Shown: positions 43,845 through 56,865, numbered from the stretch's first letter. The stretch is 64,000 nucleotides of DNA from Chimonanthus salicifolius (GCA_013350335.1 CM023535.1:39740069-39804068); one strand, 5' to 3'. A program made the numbers and translations. The notes: a model not told the origin generated them from the letters alone.

Positions 43845-46442
43845 TGGCTAGACCTTCAAGAATACCATATCTCCCACTTCAAAATCGAGAAACCTCCTCC
43901 TCTTATCAGCATAGCTCTTTTGCCGACTCTGTGCGGTCAACAAATGTTGACGTATCAACTGGATCTGTGCAGTAGTTTCGGCAACCAACTCGGGTCCTAT
44001 CAGCGCAGGTTCGCCGACCTCGGTCCAGCATACTAGTGACCTGCATGGTCTACCATACAAAGCTTCGAATGGTGCCATCTGAAGACTTGCTTGGTAGCTA
44101 TTGTTATAAGAAAACTCCACCAATGGCAAATGATCCTCCCATCCACCCTTGAAGTCTAGCATGCACGCCCTCAACATGTCCTCCAACGTTTGTATTGTTC
44201 TTTCCGACTGTCCATCGGTCTGTGGATGGAATGCTGTGCTAATAAGTAGATCAGTCCCCATGGCCGACTGCATGCTCTGCCATACCCTGCCGGTGAATCG
44301 GCCATCTCTATCAGACACTATAGTCCGTGGGATACCATGTAATCTGATGATGTCTTTGATATATCTCCGACCCAATGTCTCTGATGAATCCGTCATTTTG
44401 ATAGGAATAAAATGCGCGGACTTGGTCAGTCGGTCTGCCACAACCCATATAGCGTCATTGCCCTTCGAGGACCTCGGCAACCCCGTCACAAAATCCATGG
44501 AAATGTGCTCCCATTTCCATTCCGGCACTGCTAAGGGTTTGAGTAACCCTGGTGGCTTCTGATGTTCTGTCTTAACCTGCTGACAAGTTAAACAATGAGC
44601 CACGAACTCTGCAACATCCTTCTTGAGTCCATGCCACCAATAATGTCTTTTTAAGTCATGATACATTTTTGTGCTACCCGGATGAATGGAGAGCTTGCTC
44701 TGATGTGCCTCTATCAGTAATTCTTTTCTGCAGCTTCTTGGCACATAAATTCTACCCCGGAACATAAGACCCTGTCCTGGTCGTAATTCCCAATCCGGTA
44801 CAACCTCGCCAATAGACATCTTAGCCCATGTCCCTGCCATTTCCGGATCTGTTCGCTGCTCCTGTTCAATCTTTGTAACCATGTTGGATCGTATGATCAA
44901 ATTGTACATACTCCCATGGTTTGTGATGTATAGATTAAACTCACGAATGGAATTCAACATTTCCCATTCGGTCCTGATCAAAGATGCCACTGATGCATGA
45001 GACATGCGGCTGAGAGCATCCGCCACTTTGTTGGCCTTTCCCGGATGATATCGGAGCGCAAATTCATAGTCCGCCAGATATTCCATCCATCTGCGCTGCC
45101 TCAGGTTGAGCTCTTTCTGATCAAATAAATACTTCAAGCTCTTGTGATCTGAAAATACTTCAAACTTCTCCCCATATAGATAGTGTCTCCAGCTTTTGAG
45201 AGCGAAGACCACCGCAGCTAATTCTAGATCATGTGTGGGGTAGAGGCGTTCATGTATCTTTAGTTGTCTTGAACCATATGCCACCACCCGATCACGTTGC
45301 ATGAGTGAACATCCCAGTCCCTCTCCTGATGCATCACATTGTATTTCATAACCTTTGCCTCTTTCCGGCAAAACTAGAATAGGAGCAGTTGTAAGTCTCT
45401 CTTTCAGCTCCTCAAATCTCTGATTGCACAACTCTGACCATTCATATTTGACTCCTTTCTGCGTGAGTCGAGTCAATGGGGATGCAATTTTGGAGAAGTC
45501 CATGATAAACTTCCTATAATATCCAGCCAAACCCAGAAAACTAAGGATTTCAGTGACATTCTTTGGTGCTTTCCACTCACTTACTGCTGCCACCTTAGCC
45601 GGATCAACGGCTATACCATCTGCTGTTATAACATGCCCCAAGAATTTGACCTCAGGTAGCCAAAATTCGCATTTGCTTGCTTTAGCATACAACTGGTTTT
45701 GTCTCAAGGTGTTCAATACTATTCGTAGATGCTCAGCATGATCCTCCTGACTTTTGGAATAGATCAGGATATCGTCAATGAACACTATAACAAACCGATC
45801 CAGATATGGACGGAATATTCTGTTCATTAAGTCCATGAACACAGCCGGTGCGTTGGTAAGCCCAAATGGCATGACTACAAATTCAAATAGTCCATACCGT
45901 GTTCTGAAAGCTGTCTTCTCGATATCTTCCTCCCTGACCCGGATTTGATGATAACCGGACATCAGGTCAATCTTGGAAAAATGACTGGATCCCCTCAACT
46001 GATCGAATAAATCATCGATCCTGGGTAGAGGATACTTGTTCCGGACAGTTAGCTGATTCAACTTCCGATAGTCCACACACATTCTGAGTGAACCATCCTT
46101 CTTTTTCACGAACAACACTGGAGCTCCCCATGATGATGTGCTGTTCCGAATGCAACCTAGTCTGAGTAACTCATCAAGCTGCTTCTTCAACTCAGACATT
46201 TCTGCTGGTGCCATCCGATAATGGGGTAGAGACACTGGTGAGGTACCAGGATACAGCTTGATCTCAAAATTGAGCTCCCTCATAGGCAGTATACCAGGGA
46301 GTTCTTTTGGAAAAACATCAACAAATTCTTTCACAATTGCTGGAAGTTCAGTGACTGGTGCTTTGTTGATGATAATATTGTTCAACACCAAATGATGCAA
46401 CCCTTCCTGCAGTTTGCTTTGCTTGTCGGCACGAACTATGTA
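43845..46442 (-). CDS. pol: Tekay C pol: reverse transcriptase, RNase H, integrase
   Basis: It continues in the gag frame after the UAG at 46443-46445; the first Met is at 46400 and numbering below starts there (850 residues). Reverse transcriptase about 60-235, with [13 protein letters not shown] and the catalytic FIDD at 207-210. RNase H about 345-465, with Asp355, Asp418 and Asp461 (VADALSR). Integrase: zinc-binding His566, His573, Cys603, Cys606; core Asp636, Asp697, Glu733, a proper D,D-35-E. The frame ends at the second UAG just after VGDMVFLKV. All catalytic residues are intact, in keeping with a young element. Pol converts element RNA to DNA and integrates it. Production depends on passing the first UAG or on initiating downstream. 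Confidence 0.94.
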
Positions 46443-48089
46443 CTATTTTCCCTCGGGTGACCAAAACGTCACTCTTCGGCGATAACAATCAATATTGGCT
46501 TCATAACCAGCCAACCAGTCCATGCCAAATATAATATCGTACTCAGTCATGTCGAGTACCAAATAATTGAACTCAAATCTGAGTCCAGCGAGTTTTGTAT
46601 TTATGGCCGTGCATATGAGTCCCAAAGACGTGTCTCCGACAGGGGATACTACTGTGAGTGTGGTGGACAGCTTTTGTACTAGTGTTCCAGTAGCAATTAT
46701 AAAGGATGCAGATATAAAAGAGTGCGATGCTCCAGAATCAAACAATGCATAAGCATAAGAACTATTGACAACGGCCATACCTTGAATCACAGAATGATCC
46801 ACATCCTCAAGAGGTTCCAGAGCAAATAGTCGTCCAGATCCGGTAGGATTAGGCGCCCGTCCCGCCTGATTATATGTCCTGCCTCCTCGGGAGTTAGCTG
46901 GCCTAGCTGGTGGACGGAAAGATCCTCTGGAATATGAGAGCCTATTGAGCTTTGGACAGTCTCTCTTGAAGTGACCCGGCTGATTACAGTGGAAACAGTT
47001 GTTCACCCCTCTGAATGACTGGGTGACTGATGCAGATGGGGAGGGCTGGTTGGGACGAAAGCTCCCCGCGGACCCAGTAGATGGTGAGGGTCTACTGAGG
47101 TTCGGATGGAACCTCTTGTTGGGCTGAAACCCACCCCTCCCACTTGGAGCTCGACGATTGTCAAACCGCACTATTGCATTCAACTCCTGTTCTGCTATTG
47201 TGGCCTTGCTGACCACCTCAGCCAATGTGGTGCACTTAAATATGGTCACTTTGGCCTTGATGTTTGGCCGTAGACCCCTCTCAAACTTTCTTGCCTTGCG
47301 AAGTTCTGTGTCCACCATATAGAATGCATAAATGGATAAACTGAGAAATTCACGGTGATACTCTGCCACCGTCATAGAGCCCTGTACCAAGGACAGAAAA
47401 AGTTCCGTCTGTCGCTCCTTCTCCTCCTCCGGAAAGTAATGTTCCAGAAAGGTTGCTGAAAACTCATTCCATGTCATGGCCGTCCTCTCCCTAGCTGGTA
47501 TGAGTTCCCTCTGCTTCTCCACCACCTCCCACCATTTACCGGCATCTTCTATCAATTGTGAAGTAGCCAGTAAAATCCTGTCAGCATGACTCGAGATCTT
47601 AAGTAATTTTAAGATCTGAGTGATCTTCTTCAGCCAATGCTCGGCTCCGACAGCCCCTTCTTTCCCTTTGAAGTAGGGAGGACGCTGTTGTTGAAATTCT
47701 CGTGCCATACTCCGGTCACTAGCATCCCTGGAACTTTCACTCCCATTCATATGTTGCTGGAGTACTGAGGTTACCACTGCTTGGACTAAGCCCTGAAGCT
47801 CAGGCGGCACATGCGGTATATGTACACCACTGTTCCCTTCTCCCTCCTTCCGTGATGCATTATCACTCCCCTTCTCTTCCCTCCAAGAGTGCTGTGATTC
47901 TTCCCCATTGTGAGACTTTTCATGAACAGCTTGCTCCTCATCAGGTTGGGTTACCTCTTTCTCATGTATAGATGGCTCCTTCTCATGCACAGATTTTTCG
48001 TGTTGTGATAAAACTTCCTCATGTTGCGTGATTTGCAACACCTTTTCCTTCCCTTTCTGGTTCTGAGAGATCCTTTTCTTTGGAGCCAT
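46443..48089 (-). CDS. gag: Tekay C gag and aspartic protease
   Basis: 548 residues from ATG 48089, the first Met after the 404-bp leader. Residues 1-85: a charged N-terminus with short HEK/HEE repeats. About 145-310: retrotransposon gag (capsid) domain with HWLKKITQILKLLKI and WNEFSATFLEHYFPEEE. About 310-420: Arg/Gly/Pro-rich part with the zinc knuckle CFHCNQPGHFKRDC at 365-378 (CX2CX4HX4C). About 430-530: protease with DSGAS at 451-455 and DIIFGMDWL near 518-526. It ends with WSPEGK and a UAG; the frame stays open beyond. In related elements gag-protease-pol is one continuous polyprotein, so the stop separates gag-protease from pol. The context (AAA UAG UAC) lacks the CAR-YYA read-through signature. 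Confidence 0.94.
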   Translation of the reverse strand: MAPKKRISQNQKGKEKVLQITQHEEVLSQHEKSVHEKEPSIHEKEVTQPDEEQAVHEKSHNGEESQHSWREEKGSDNASRKEGEGNSGVHIPHVPPELQGLVQAVVTSVLQQHMNGSESSRDASDRSMAREFQQQRPPYFKGKEGAVGAEHWLKKITQILKLLKISSHADRILLATSQLIEDAGKWWEVVEKQRELIPARERTAMTWNEFSATFLEHYFPEEEKERQTELFLSLVQGSMTVAEYHREFLSLSIYAFYMVDTELRKARKFERGLRPNIKAKVTIFKCTTLAEVVSKATIAEQELNAIVRFDNRRAPSGRGGFQPNKRFHPNLSRPSPSTGSAGSFRPNQPSPSASVTQSFRGVNNCFHCNQPGHFKRDCPKLNRLSYSRGSFRPPARPANSRGGRTYNQAGRAPNPTGSGRLFALEPLEDVDHSVIQGMAVVNSSYAYALFDSGASHSFISASFIIATGTLVQKLSTTLTVVSPVGDTSLGLICTAINTKLAGLRFEFNYLVLDMTEYDIIFGMDWLAGYEANIDCYRRRVTFWSPEGK

Positions 48090-48493
48090 TTCCCTAAGTC
48101 ATAAAACATTATTGACTTAGTTTCCTCATACAGTTTGTACTTTTCACAATTTTGGGGAGATTTCCAAATAAGCAAACTTGGTTTTCTATTTGTTTTTGTC
48201 GGGGACGTCTCTAAATTCCCTATGTTTGTTTTTCTCAATTGGGGAGTATTGGGGAATGTATATCCTATTTTGCTACGTTTGATAGATCAATTATAATAAT
48301 GTACTTTTGCTATCTTTCACTGTTGTTCTCAGATTGATTTGTTCAGTCCGAGTCGACGAAGTAAATTAATCCGGCCCCCAGTCAACGGACTCCGAAGAGT
48401 CGGTCAGCTGGGATTCTTATCCGTCAGTGAGACATGAAACCGTCTTAATCTTACTTCGGAAGATTCAACTTCCCGTTTCGCTCTGATACCAAC
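48090..48493 (-). other. 5' leader and primer binding site of Tekay C
   Basis: Directly inside the 5' LTR, plus-strand CGCTCTGATACCAAC is the complement of GTTGGTATCAGAGCG, a perfect tRNA-Met primer site (48479-48493). The rest of the leader to the gag start contains no other gene and should hold the packaging signal. Confidence 0.88.
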
Positions 48494-51400
48494 TGTAACA
48501 CCCCGCCCTTTTCAATCTAATTTTCAGAGTTTATTTTTTATTTTTTAAATATAATATATCATGTGATCGGGGCGGAGTGTCACGACGCGAGTTAAGTTCG
48601 GATCTCTAAATCCGACCCTTAACTGGCCAAGCCCATGTGCGTATGAACTAAGTCCATAAAACTGATCCGCACATGGTATATATATAACTTGCGGAATTAA
48701 CTTAGTCTTATTCTAACTGAGGTTATAATAGAACCTATGACTATTCCATTTCTTTCAATATTAGATAACAAATTACATAATCTTATTCTCCAAAATTACT
48801 AACTAATATTATTCTACTATTCAATCCAACCATCCAAAATAAACTAATCCACAGCATCTACTTATCTACTTATTACATGCCAACAAATCTAGCTACCAAA
48901 TTACATTGTCCACATAATTCAAATAACAAATCCATGAATAGTCCATTCAAAATCATTCAAACCGGCCAAGTTTCCGTGCTTGGTCCTCTTCTCCAACCAC
49001 GTTCTTTCCTTTCCCTGCATCATCCACTAAGGATATAGATAGGGCGTTAGATCAACGCGCCCAGTAGTGTTTCCGAATAGGGCTACCACATGGTTAGTCA
49101 AAACATGCAAATAATATAATAATAATACATGTGAGACAAAATTCCATAAAATCATGCTATGTATGAAATGAACATGTAATGAGTCCCACCCATCACCATT
49201 CAACACAGCCATCACTTGACGGGATTCTCATCGTCAAGGTAACCCACAGTGGTCTTTCGGACGCCCCGACGGAGTGTGGCCTCCGGATTCCAACACCATC
49301 ATCCCATGCCATGCATGAGATGTCTATGCATATATATCATTTAGAAACATAACTTTACAATCATATAAGTTATCGCAATCAACATAAAACAGCATATTAA
49401 ATAGTGGTTACAATAAAGGTAGGAAACCTACTGAAGAATCCCTTCAGTAACTGATCTTTCTTTCGCGTCACCCGATCACGACTCGCACGTCGTTCGACTT
49501 CCGGTACCTTATCCATATACCAATCAGCAAGTCATAACATCATTTACTTATTCAATCACATCTACGACCCATCCGCATCATGTGGGGTTCGACCATGCCC
49601 TTTGGCCGAACATCACCAACTTAGGATTTAACTTCCTACTTTATTTAATCAACTCTTAAACACTTAACCCTTTTAAAATGACATGGTTCAGCCCTATGTT
49701 GGCCAACCAATAATCAGCAAGTTAAACTTCCATAAATCACATCAAACACCATATTTTATATGGTTTAACACTCACCAACTTCATCAAAACTAACATGGGG
49801 TTCGGCCATCCAAAGTGGCCGAACCCTATGTCCATGTCTTGGTCCTTATGTATATGTTTTAAATCCTTATTTAGACAAGTATTAATCAGTATATTACTAC
49901 TGCATTTTTACCTCTCAAAACCATAGAAATAAGTTAATCACTTTGTCCGAATGACCACAACATTTTATGGGATTCGGCCTTCCAAGATGGCCGATCCAAA
50001 TGGTCCATAATATCAATTTAAATCTACTGTTTAAACCCATATTAACTTCAGTCTTCTTGTCATTCAGATCCATGTTTATCATCCCTTCTATAACATGTAT
50101 TTGATTCTTAAATAAAAACCCAAAACAGTCCACCAAAGTTCTATGGTTCCCATGTTTCAAACACCTTAAAACCAACCATCATTTGCATGGGGTTCGGCCC
50201 TCCATAGTAGCCGAACCCAATGACTATGTTTACTGTTTTTAAACCTCATATAAACATGTATAAACAGTATATTAAATCAGGTTTTAACTCTCAAAGAAAT
50301 CATCCAAAACAGTCCATAAAAAGTCTATGGTTTACATGTTTTTCCAACATGAAACCAACATTCTTTTACATGGGGTTCGGCCCTCCATGGTGGCCGAACC
50401 CAATGGCTATGTTTACTGTTTTTAAACCTCATATAAACATGTATAAACAGTATATTAATATCAGGTTTTATCTCTCAAAGAAATCATCCAAAAACCAACA
50501 CCATATCATGGGATTCGGCCATCCAAGATGGCCGATCCCCATGGTCCATCTTTTCCAATTTTACTCCACTGATTAGACCACATATCTTCAGCCTTTTCTG
50601 ATATTCAAACCCATGTTTTAACCCTCTTTAAGCATGTATTTTAAATCTTAATAAAATATGTAAAAACAGTCCCCAAATGGATGGTTTTAAATTTCAAAAA
50701 CCATAACCATTAACCAACTCTTTTCATGGGGTTCAGCCACCCAAAGTGGCCGAACCCAATGGTTCATTTCATTTCTTTTTGACACCTTCTTCCATGGTTT
50801 AGACCCTTGTCAAATTCGGCCATGGTATGGCCAAATTATAACATGCAAATCCATGTTTTCAATCTTTCCAAAGCATGTATCTTAGACCTCTAAAATCGGT
50901 CCTATTCTTGCATGGTTTAATCCTTACAAAACCATCAACACTAACCATAAAATTCCATGGGGTTCGGCCATCCAAAGTGGCCGAACCCTATGTCCATGCT
51001 TTCCATCTAATTGAGCATAAAGGAATCATATTTTAACCCTTTGATAGATTTGACCATCACATGGCCAAATCATGTCTTATTTTACCCATTTTATTAACCA
51101 TTAATCAATGGGAAAAACTTACCACTTTCCTTTGCCTTTTGCTCTTGACTTTTAATCCTTGTTCCCTTAACTCCTTGCTGATTGTATGCTTGAATATTTG
51201 GTACCAAAAGCTTCTGCTGTTCCAGCCAAGAACACCAATTGAAGAGAGGGAGAAAGAGATGGGAACAATTGGGTTTCCTTTGACAAAAACGGCCAACCAT
51301 GGGTGTTTGTTGTTCTTTTGTAGTTCAGCCCCAAAAACCTCTCAATTCCTCATAACTTCTTGCTCAAAACGGTGGGCATTGGGTGCCATCCAAGGCACGC

Positions 51401-52194
51401 CTTGGCAGCTACCAATACAGCCATTCAAATCCCCAAGCAACCCACCTCTAACCCATGCACTTATATTTAATATTTTCCATGAAACTCACCAAAACAAGTC
51501 CCCAACGTGTGGGACTTGTTTTGGTTGGGTTGAGGCCAGCCAACCTCTTCAACTTACCCTTAAACTCACTGATTTACAGTCCCTTGAATTTCCATTTTGA
51601 CTCACCCAACTCAAGGTATTTTTATTCCAACCCAACTCATCACATTTAATGCATTTCATTTAATGCACATGAGTTAACTCACCTTTTGATTTAATTCCAA
51701 CTCACCTCAGTCCCACTCAACTGATTTGACTCGTGTTTGAGCTCCCTTGAGGGTTCACACGGTCAACAATAGTCAACTCGACCCGTTGGGTCCACTTTTA
51801 GCTTCTTGACCCGTTTTTGACTCCATGACCCAAATATGGTATTTTGGTCATTTCTAATTGGTTTTTACATATGGATCAAGCCTACCCATTTTTCTTCCAC
51901 TTGATTTCCAATCAAATAGGCTTAACCCCTTTTAATTTAAAATCACAAAACGGTCAAATAACCCAGCAAGACCTGATGGGCCCCATTTGGGCCCTTTGAC
52001 CCATTTAGCCATTTTTGACCCAAATGATGAAAATTACCCAACCAGTCAAACTTAACATTCATAATATGCTCATATGATTTTAATTTGAGCAATGGGTCCC
52101 ACTATTTCCTTTATTCACATCACAAAATAATTAATTTAACAACTCAGGGGCATTTTGGTAATTTTCCTTTTCATTGAGAAATTGGGGTGTTACA
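48494..52194 (-). repeat. 5' LTR of Tekay C (right copy)
   Basis: 3701 bp, nearly identical to 39697-43396. As the 5' LTR in element orientation it should hold the active promoter. The same nine palindromes and hairpin are present at a constant offset of 8798 bp. Confidence 0.95.
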
Positions 52195-52199
52195 CTTCC

Positions 52200-52235
52200 T
52201 CTAGACAATCGGACTCTAGTACTTGGGAACTTTTA
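52200..52235 (+). repeat. End of the copia 2 3' LTR after the Tekay C insertion
   Basis: TCTAGACAATCGGACTCTAG and GGGAACTTTTA match the end of the 5' LTR (31951-31985), with terminal CA decayed to TA. Confidence 0.85.
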
Positions 52236-52678
52236 GTTTTAAATGTCATATTTCAGCGAACGAGAACTTTTAGTTTTAAATGTCATATTTCAATGAATCT
52301 TGAGTTTTGATCATTAAAAAATTTGTAGATTAATCACATACATTTCATGCGGTATTAGGTGAGGAGGACAATTCACTACATGTTTTATTGTTTACATGAT
52401 CCTTTATTTTGATTGGGTAACAAAAAAGATTACAAAATTTGATGTGATGTTTGTAATGTAATTATTGGACCTCAATAATAAACTGAGTGATTGTTGGAAA
52501 AATGGTTGTAATCCAGTGCAAAACTCACAGTAGTGCAATGGTTATTTTGGCTAAAATGCTCTATTAGCCGTGAGGAGACTCAGTCTATCTGGATTTGTGG
52601 AAATTAAACATTAGTCTTGTTAGAAGGTGAATTATGTATGTTCGATTAATGGTGGTCAAAACGACCTGAGACTGGTAT
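52236..52678. other. Flanking sequence right of copia 2, unassigned
   Basis: No element or gene recognised. At its start a 32-bp segment beginning GAACTTTTAG is duplicated in tandem with a 37-bp period (52227 and 52264), the first copy overlapping the LTR end. Confidence 0.5.
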
Positions 52679-53034
52679 TGTAACACCCTGGATTATTAGT
52701 CTTATAAAATAATGTGATTATCTCCTAATGAATGAAATGGAGTGGCATGATATTTTATTTACGTTAAATAAGCATACGTTGAAATGTAGAGTATACCACT
52801 AAATTGTAAATGATATGTGAAGTGCAGTGTAGCAACATTTAAATGTGGAAAATGATGTATGTATTTGAATCGGGGTATCCGGGAAGGAATGGAAGTTACA
52901 TGGTGTAGAGAATTAAAGGGGAATTATAAAAATGAATAGGAAATATAGTGGAAAACAGATAATTGAAAAAAAATTAGAAATTTCAAGTGTATAGATTCCA
53001 TCCCACAAGATACATTGACTGGGGGCGATGTGTA

Positions 53035-56000
53035 TGTAACGCCCCGCCCTTTTCCACCCTTCCGAAAATCAGAGTCTAAATTTTTTTTTTATAATAAGTA
53101 AAGTGGAAGAGAGCGGGGAGCGTCACGACGCGAGCTAAGTCCGGACTTCCAAAGTCAGACCCTTAACTGGCCACCCATGTGTGCATGAACTAAGACCATT
53201 AAAACCAAACCACACATGGTACTAAATAAAAACTTGCGGAATAAATCAAATATGCGGAATAACAATAGGATAACAATCCTATTCCAAATGGGAAAACAAA
53301 GTACAAGTCCTATCCGAAATAACTTAAATCCAATATCCAACTCGAACAAACCAAACCATAGCAAATCCAAATCAAACCATAGCAGTATTACTAAGTTATT
53401 ACATGTCCATATAAAAGTATTCAAATGTCAATAAATAAATCCCATTCCATCACCCAAGCTCCTATGCTTAGCTTTCTTCATGATCCTCAACCTTTCCCTT
53501 TCCCTTTCCTGCGTCATCCACTAAGGATAGAAATAGGGTGTTAGATCAACGCGCCCAATAGGTCTTTCGATTAGGGTTACCACAAGGTTAGTATAAAAAC
53601 ATGCATATAACATATAATACACGATCATCAAATACTTACAAAACAATGCTATGTATGTATGCAAATGTAATGAGTCCCACCCATCACAAATGTACATAGC
53701 CATCACTTGACGGGACTCTCATCGTCAAGGTAATCCACAGTGTTCTTTCGTTTCCTCTTGATGGAACTCTCATCATCAATGTATTCCTCATGGTGGGACT
53801 CTCATCACCTAAGGAGGCCCCACAGTTACATCACAGACATTCCGACGGAGTGTGGGCTCCGGATTTCATATTCATCACCCCATGCCATGCATGAGATGTC
53901 AATGAGTACATGCCATTTGTAAATAAATCTTAACATTCAAATCTCATTTGAAACATAATACTTTAAAAAATATCTCATATAAATCAAGATAAAACATCAA
54001 TATAATATGTGGTTACAAGGAGGTAGGAAACCTACTTAAAAGTCACTTAAAAGTCCGTTCTTCTTAACCGTCACCCGTTCACGACTCGTGCTCCGTTCAA
54101 AGAGTCTCGATACCTTGTTTCTATAACAGCAAGTCAAGATACCAATCATTTAATTTCCATTTAAATCTAAGTCCCAAAAACCACCTTGTGGGGTTCGGCC
54201 ATACCCCATGGCCGAACCTTACCCACTTTGAATTTGTTCTTTCTTTTTATTTAATCACATTAAACCACCTCACACTTCAAACAGACTTTGGTAGGGTTCG
54301 GCCATAAAACATGGCCGAACCTTACCACTTTGGTTTTGGACCCCTCTTTTCAAGTCCTTTGATCAATTCATTCATTTTTTTACATTATAACTTGTATTTA
54401 CAGTTTTGCCACTAGACTCACCAATGCTTAATCTTTGCTTAATAATCAAAGTCCATGTAACAATCCACCTTAGTGGGGTTCAGCCATACAACATGACTGA
54501 ACCTCACCAACTTTAATTAGTCCTTTAATTAAACCCTAAGTCCACAATCATCCCCCATGGGGTTCGGCCATACACCATGGCCGAACCCATGGTTCGTCAT
54601 TTTTGGCAATATTTACATCCTTGCCACTAACATAACCTTTGTTTAATTTTGCTTAATAATTAATGTCCATAACAAACCCAACTTAGTGGGGTTCGGCCAT
54701 ACAACATGGCCGAACCTCACCATCTTAATTTGGTCCTTTAAATCCTTCATGCATACATCTCCATTTTGATATTTTGCCCAATTACATTATAAGTTAACCA
54801 CTAAGTCCATCAATTGACCATTAGTGGGGTTCGGTCATACCACATGGCCGAATCTCACCCTATGGATTCTTATCCCTTGTTCCCTCATCTATCATGGTTG
54901 ATCACTTTAATACTAAATCCATAAACAACCATTTTTTATTCTTAAACCAAAAACATGTAACAATTCATAATTTCCAAACATATTCTTAATCCGATTTTCC
55001 CATCAAAATAGTCCATGGGGTTTGGCCATACACATGGCCGAACCCTATGGTTCTCTTGATTCAATCATTCCATCACTTATATATAATTTAGGCTCAACAC
55101 TTTAGCCATTATAACCATACAATTCAGCACTCCAATGACCGACCCAAAATAATAACTTAACTCCATTTTAAAACCCTTTAAAATCTTCATACATGGTATG
55201 GTTTTTATCTCTCAAAAACCATACAAATTATCAAATTACTTTCATGGGGTTCGGCCATCCAAAGTGGCCTAACCTATGATCCATGATTTGAACCCTTTTT
55301 AAACACCAAAATCCATGGTTTAACCTTTGATAGATTCGGCATACCATGGCCAAATCATGTTCCCTTTAACCAATTTATTAAACAAAATTCCATGGAGTAC
55401 TTACCAATCCTCTAAGCCTCTCTTCTTGCCTTTAATCCTTTGTGAGCTTGATCAAGATGAGATCTTCAAAGGCTAGTTCGGCCAAGGGTGGAGGTAGGTT
55501 GATTTGAGAGAGAGGGAGAGAGATGAAATTCTATGCTTTCTTTGAAATGGAATTCAGCCAAGTGATGGTGTGTATCCATTTTGTTAAAACAGCCCTTGAA
55601 ATCCTCTCATTACCCTCATGAATGTTGGTCTAACCAAGGAGTCCCATGGCATAGCTATGGGACACTTGGCTTAAGCTCAAGCAGCCCCTCCATCTTCCCA
55701 ACGTTGGGTCTTGGGTTTCCATTATGAGATGGAGACCCTCCAAGCTCCCAATGCAAAACTTATCCCATTCCATTGAAGTCTATGCATGGAACATCACTCC
55801 CATGGTACCAACGTGTGGGACTTGTCTTTGTGGTCTTTGAGATCAAGGCAACTCCTCACCTCCCCACTTGACTCATTTGAATTAAAAGGTCTCCATGGCT
55901 TCCAATTTAACTCACCCAACTCATTAACTAAACTCACCCCTTTTAATACCACTCATTTAATGCACTTGAGTCAACTCCATTGTTTGATTCAAATCCAACT

Positions 56001-56503
56001 CACTTCAGCCCCAACTCAATATGATTTAACTCAACCCTTTTAGCTCCCTTGATGATCCACATGGTCAACGTGGTCAACATGGTCAAGTAGACCCATTGGG
56101 TCCCATTTGAACCTCTCGACCCATTTAGGCGCCATGACCCATTTATAGGTGTTTTTCCCATTTTAAATGTGGTTTACATATTTGCATCTAGCCTACCCAT
56201 TTATCCACCATTTAATTCCCAATCAATTCAGCCTAACCCAATTAAAATTGAGCTCACCCAATGGTCAAATAAGTCTACCATGACCCATTGGGTCCCAATT
56301 GGGTCCTTTGACCCAAATAACCATCCTAACCCAATTAGATGTATATTAGCCATTTAATTAATTTGATCCTTATAATATGTACATTGGTCTTAATTGAACC
56401 ATGGGCCCCACAATTTTCTCAACTACGATCATAACCTTCTAATTTACCATTCCAGTGGCATTTTTGTAAACAATAATATCTTTGAAAAAATCGGGGTGTT
56501 ACA
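53035..56503 (-). mobile_element. Solo Tekay LTR (3.47 kb) in LTR E
   Basis: Plus-strand reading TGTAACGCCCCGCCC...TCGGGGTGTTACA, with a perfect duplication GTGTA at 53030-53034 and 56504-56508. About eight TTCGGCCAT/ATGGCCGAA palindromes lie at roughly 54187, 54297, 54477, 54560, 54690, 54828, 55018 and 55247. CTTGACGG/CGTCAAGG and CTTGATGG/CATCAA hairpins lie at 53706-53730 and 53757-53782. Confidence 0.92.
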
Positions 56504-56619
56504 GTGTACTCCAGATATATAGATACCTTAGTATGTATCGACTAAAGTGGATATAGCTTGACTGTGAGCACAGGTGTTTGATAGTGCTGTGCAATCCGAA
56601 GTTCCAATTGCCAGTAGGA

Positions 56620-56865
56620 CACATCGAGTTTTGTCGATGTATCCTGGAATTTCCGTAACACCAAATGAAGAAGGAAAATAGGAAGTTTAGAGTCACCCAC
56701 TAGGATACATCGACCAAATTCGATGTATCTAGTAGTATACATATCGACTTCCGTCGATATGTGTAGTAAAACAACCCGAAGCTAGCATTTTTAGATGATA
56801 TGTATCCTATTTGGTCGATACTTATCATTATTCAGAAAATATACACATCGACTTTGTCGATGTGT
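56620..56865. repeat. Palindrome array, first part, in LTR E
   Basis: ACATCGA/TCGATGT at 56621-56640; GATACATCGA/TCGATGTATC near 56704-56729; ATATCGAC/GTCGATAT at 56741-56760; ACACATCGAC/GTCGATGTGT at 56843-56865. Loops are short (3-6 bp) and the intervening sequence is unrelated. Confidence 0.87.

Larger units (their letters stand above)
39697..52194 (-). mobile_element. Complete, recently inserted Ty3/gypsy element C (Tekay/Del chromovirus)
   Basis: 12,498 bp, inserted into the copia 2 3' LTR with a perfect duplication CTTCC (39692-39696 and 52195-52199). LTRs are 3700 and 3701 bp; comparing them by eye I found about eight substitutions and a one-base indel in a T-run. Going leftwards: 5' LTR, tRNA-Met primer site, gag with zinc knuckle and protease, reverse transcriptase, RNase H, integrase with GPY/F and chromodomain-like end, purine-rich tract, 3' LTR. 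All coding domains lie in one frame of 1544 codons (48089 to 43458), broken only by UAG at 46443-46445 and at 43845-43847. High LTR identity implies very recent transposition, on the order of 0.1-0.2 million years under commonly used plant substitution rates. Confidence 0.96.
30476..52235 (+). mobile_element. Ty1/copia element 2, Sirevirus-like, with two nested insertions
   Basis: The 5' LTR (30476-31985, lacking its start) is followed by an intact tRNA-Met primer site, a deleted gag, protease, integrase, reverse transcriptase, RNase H, several polypurine tracts and a 3' LTR (38013-39696 plus 52200-52235). Removing the solo copia LTR (34689-36245) and Tekay C (39697-52194) leaves about 7.7 kb. 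It is relatively well preserved but has deletions in gag, integrase and RNase H and a mutated polymerase motif. No target duplication can be shown because the left end is lost. Confidence 0.87.

Noticed and set aside
44149..44562. 137-codon plus-strand frame
   Set aside because: Antisense shadow of the Tekay C integrase.
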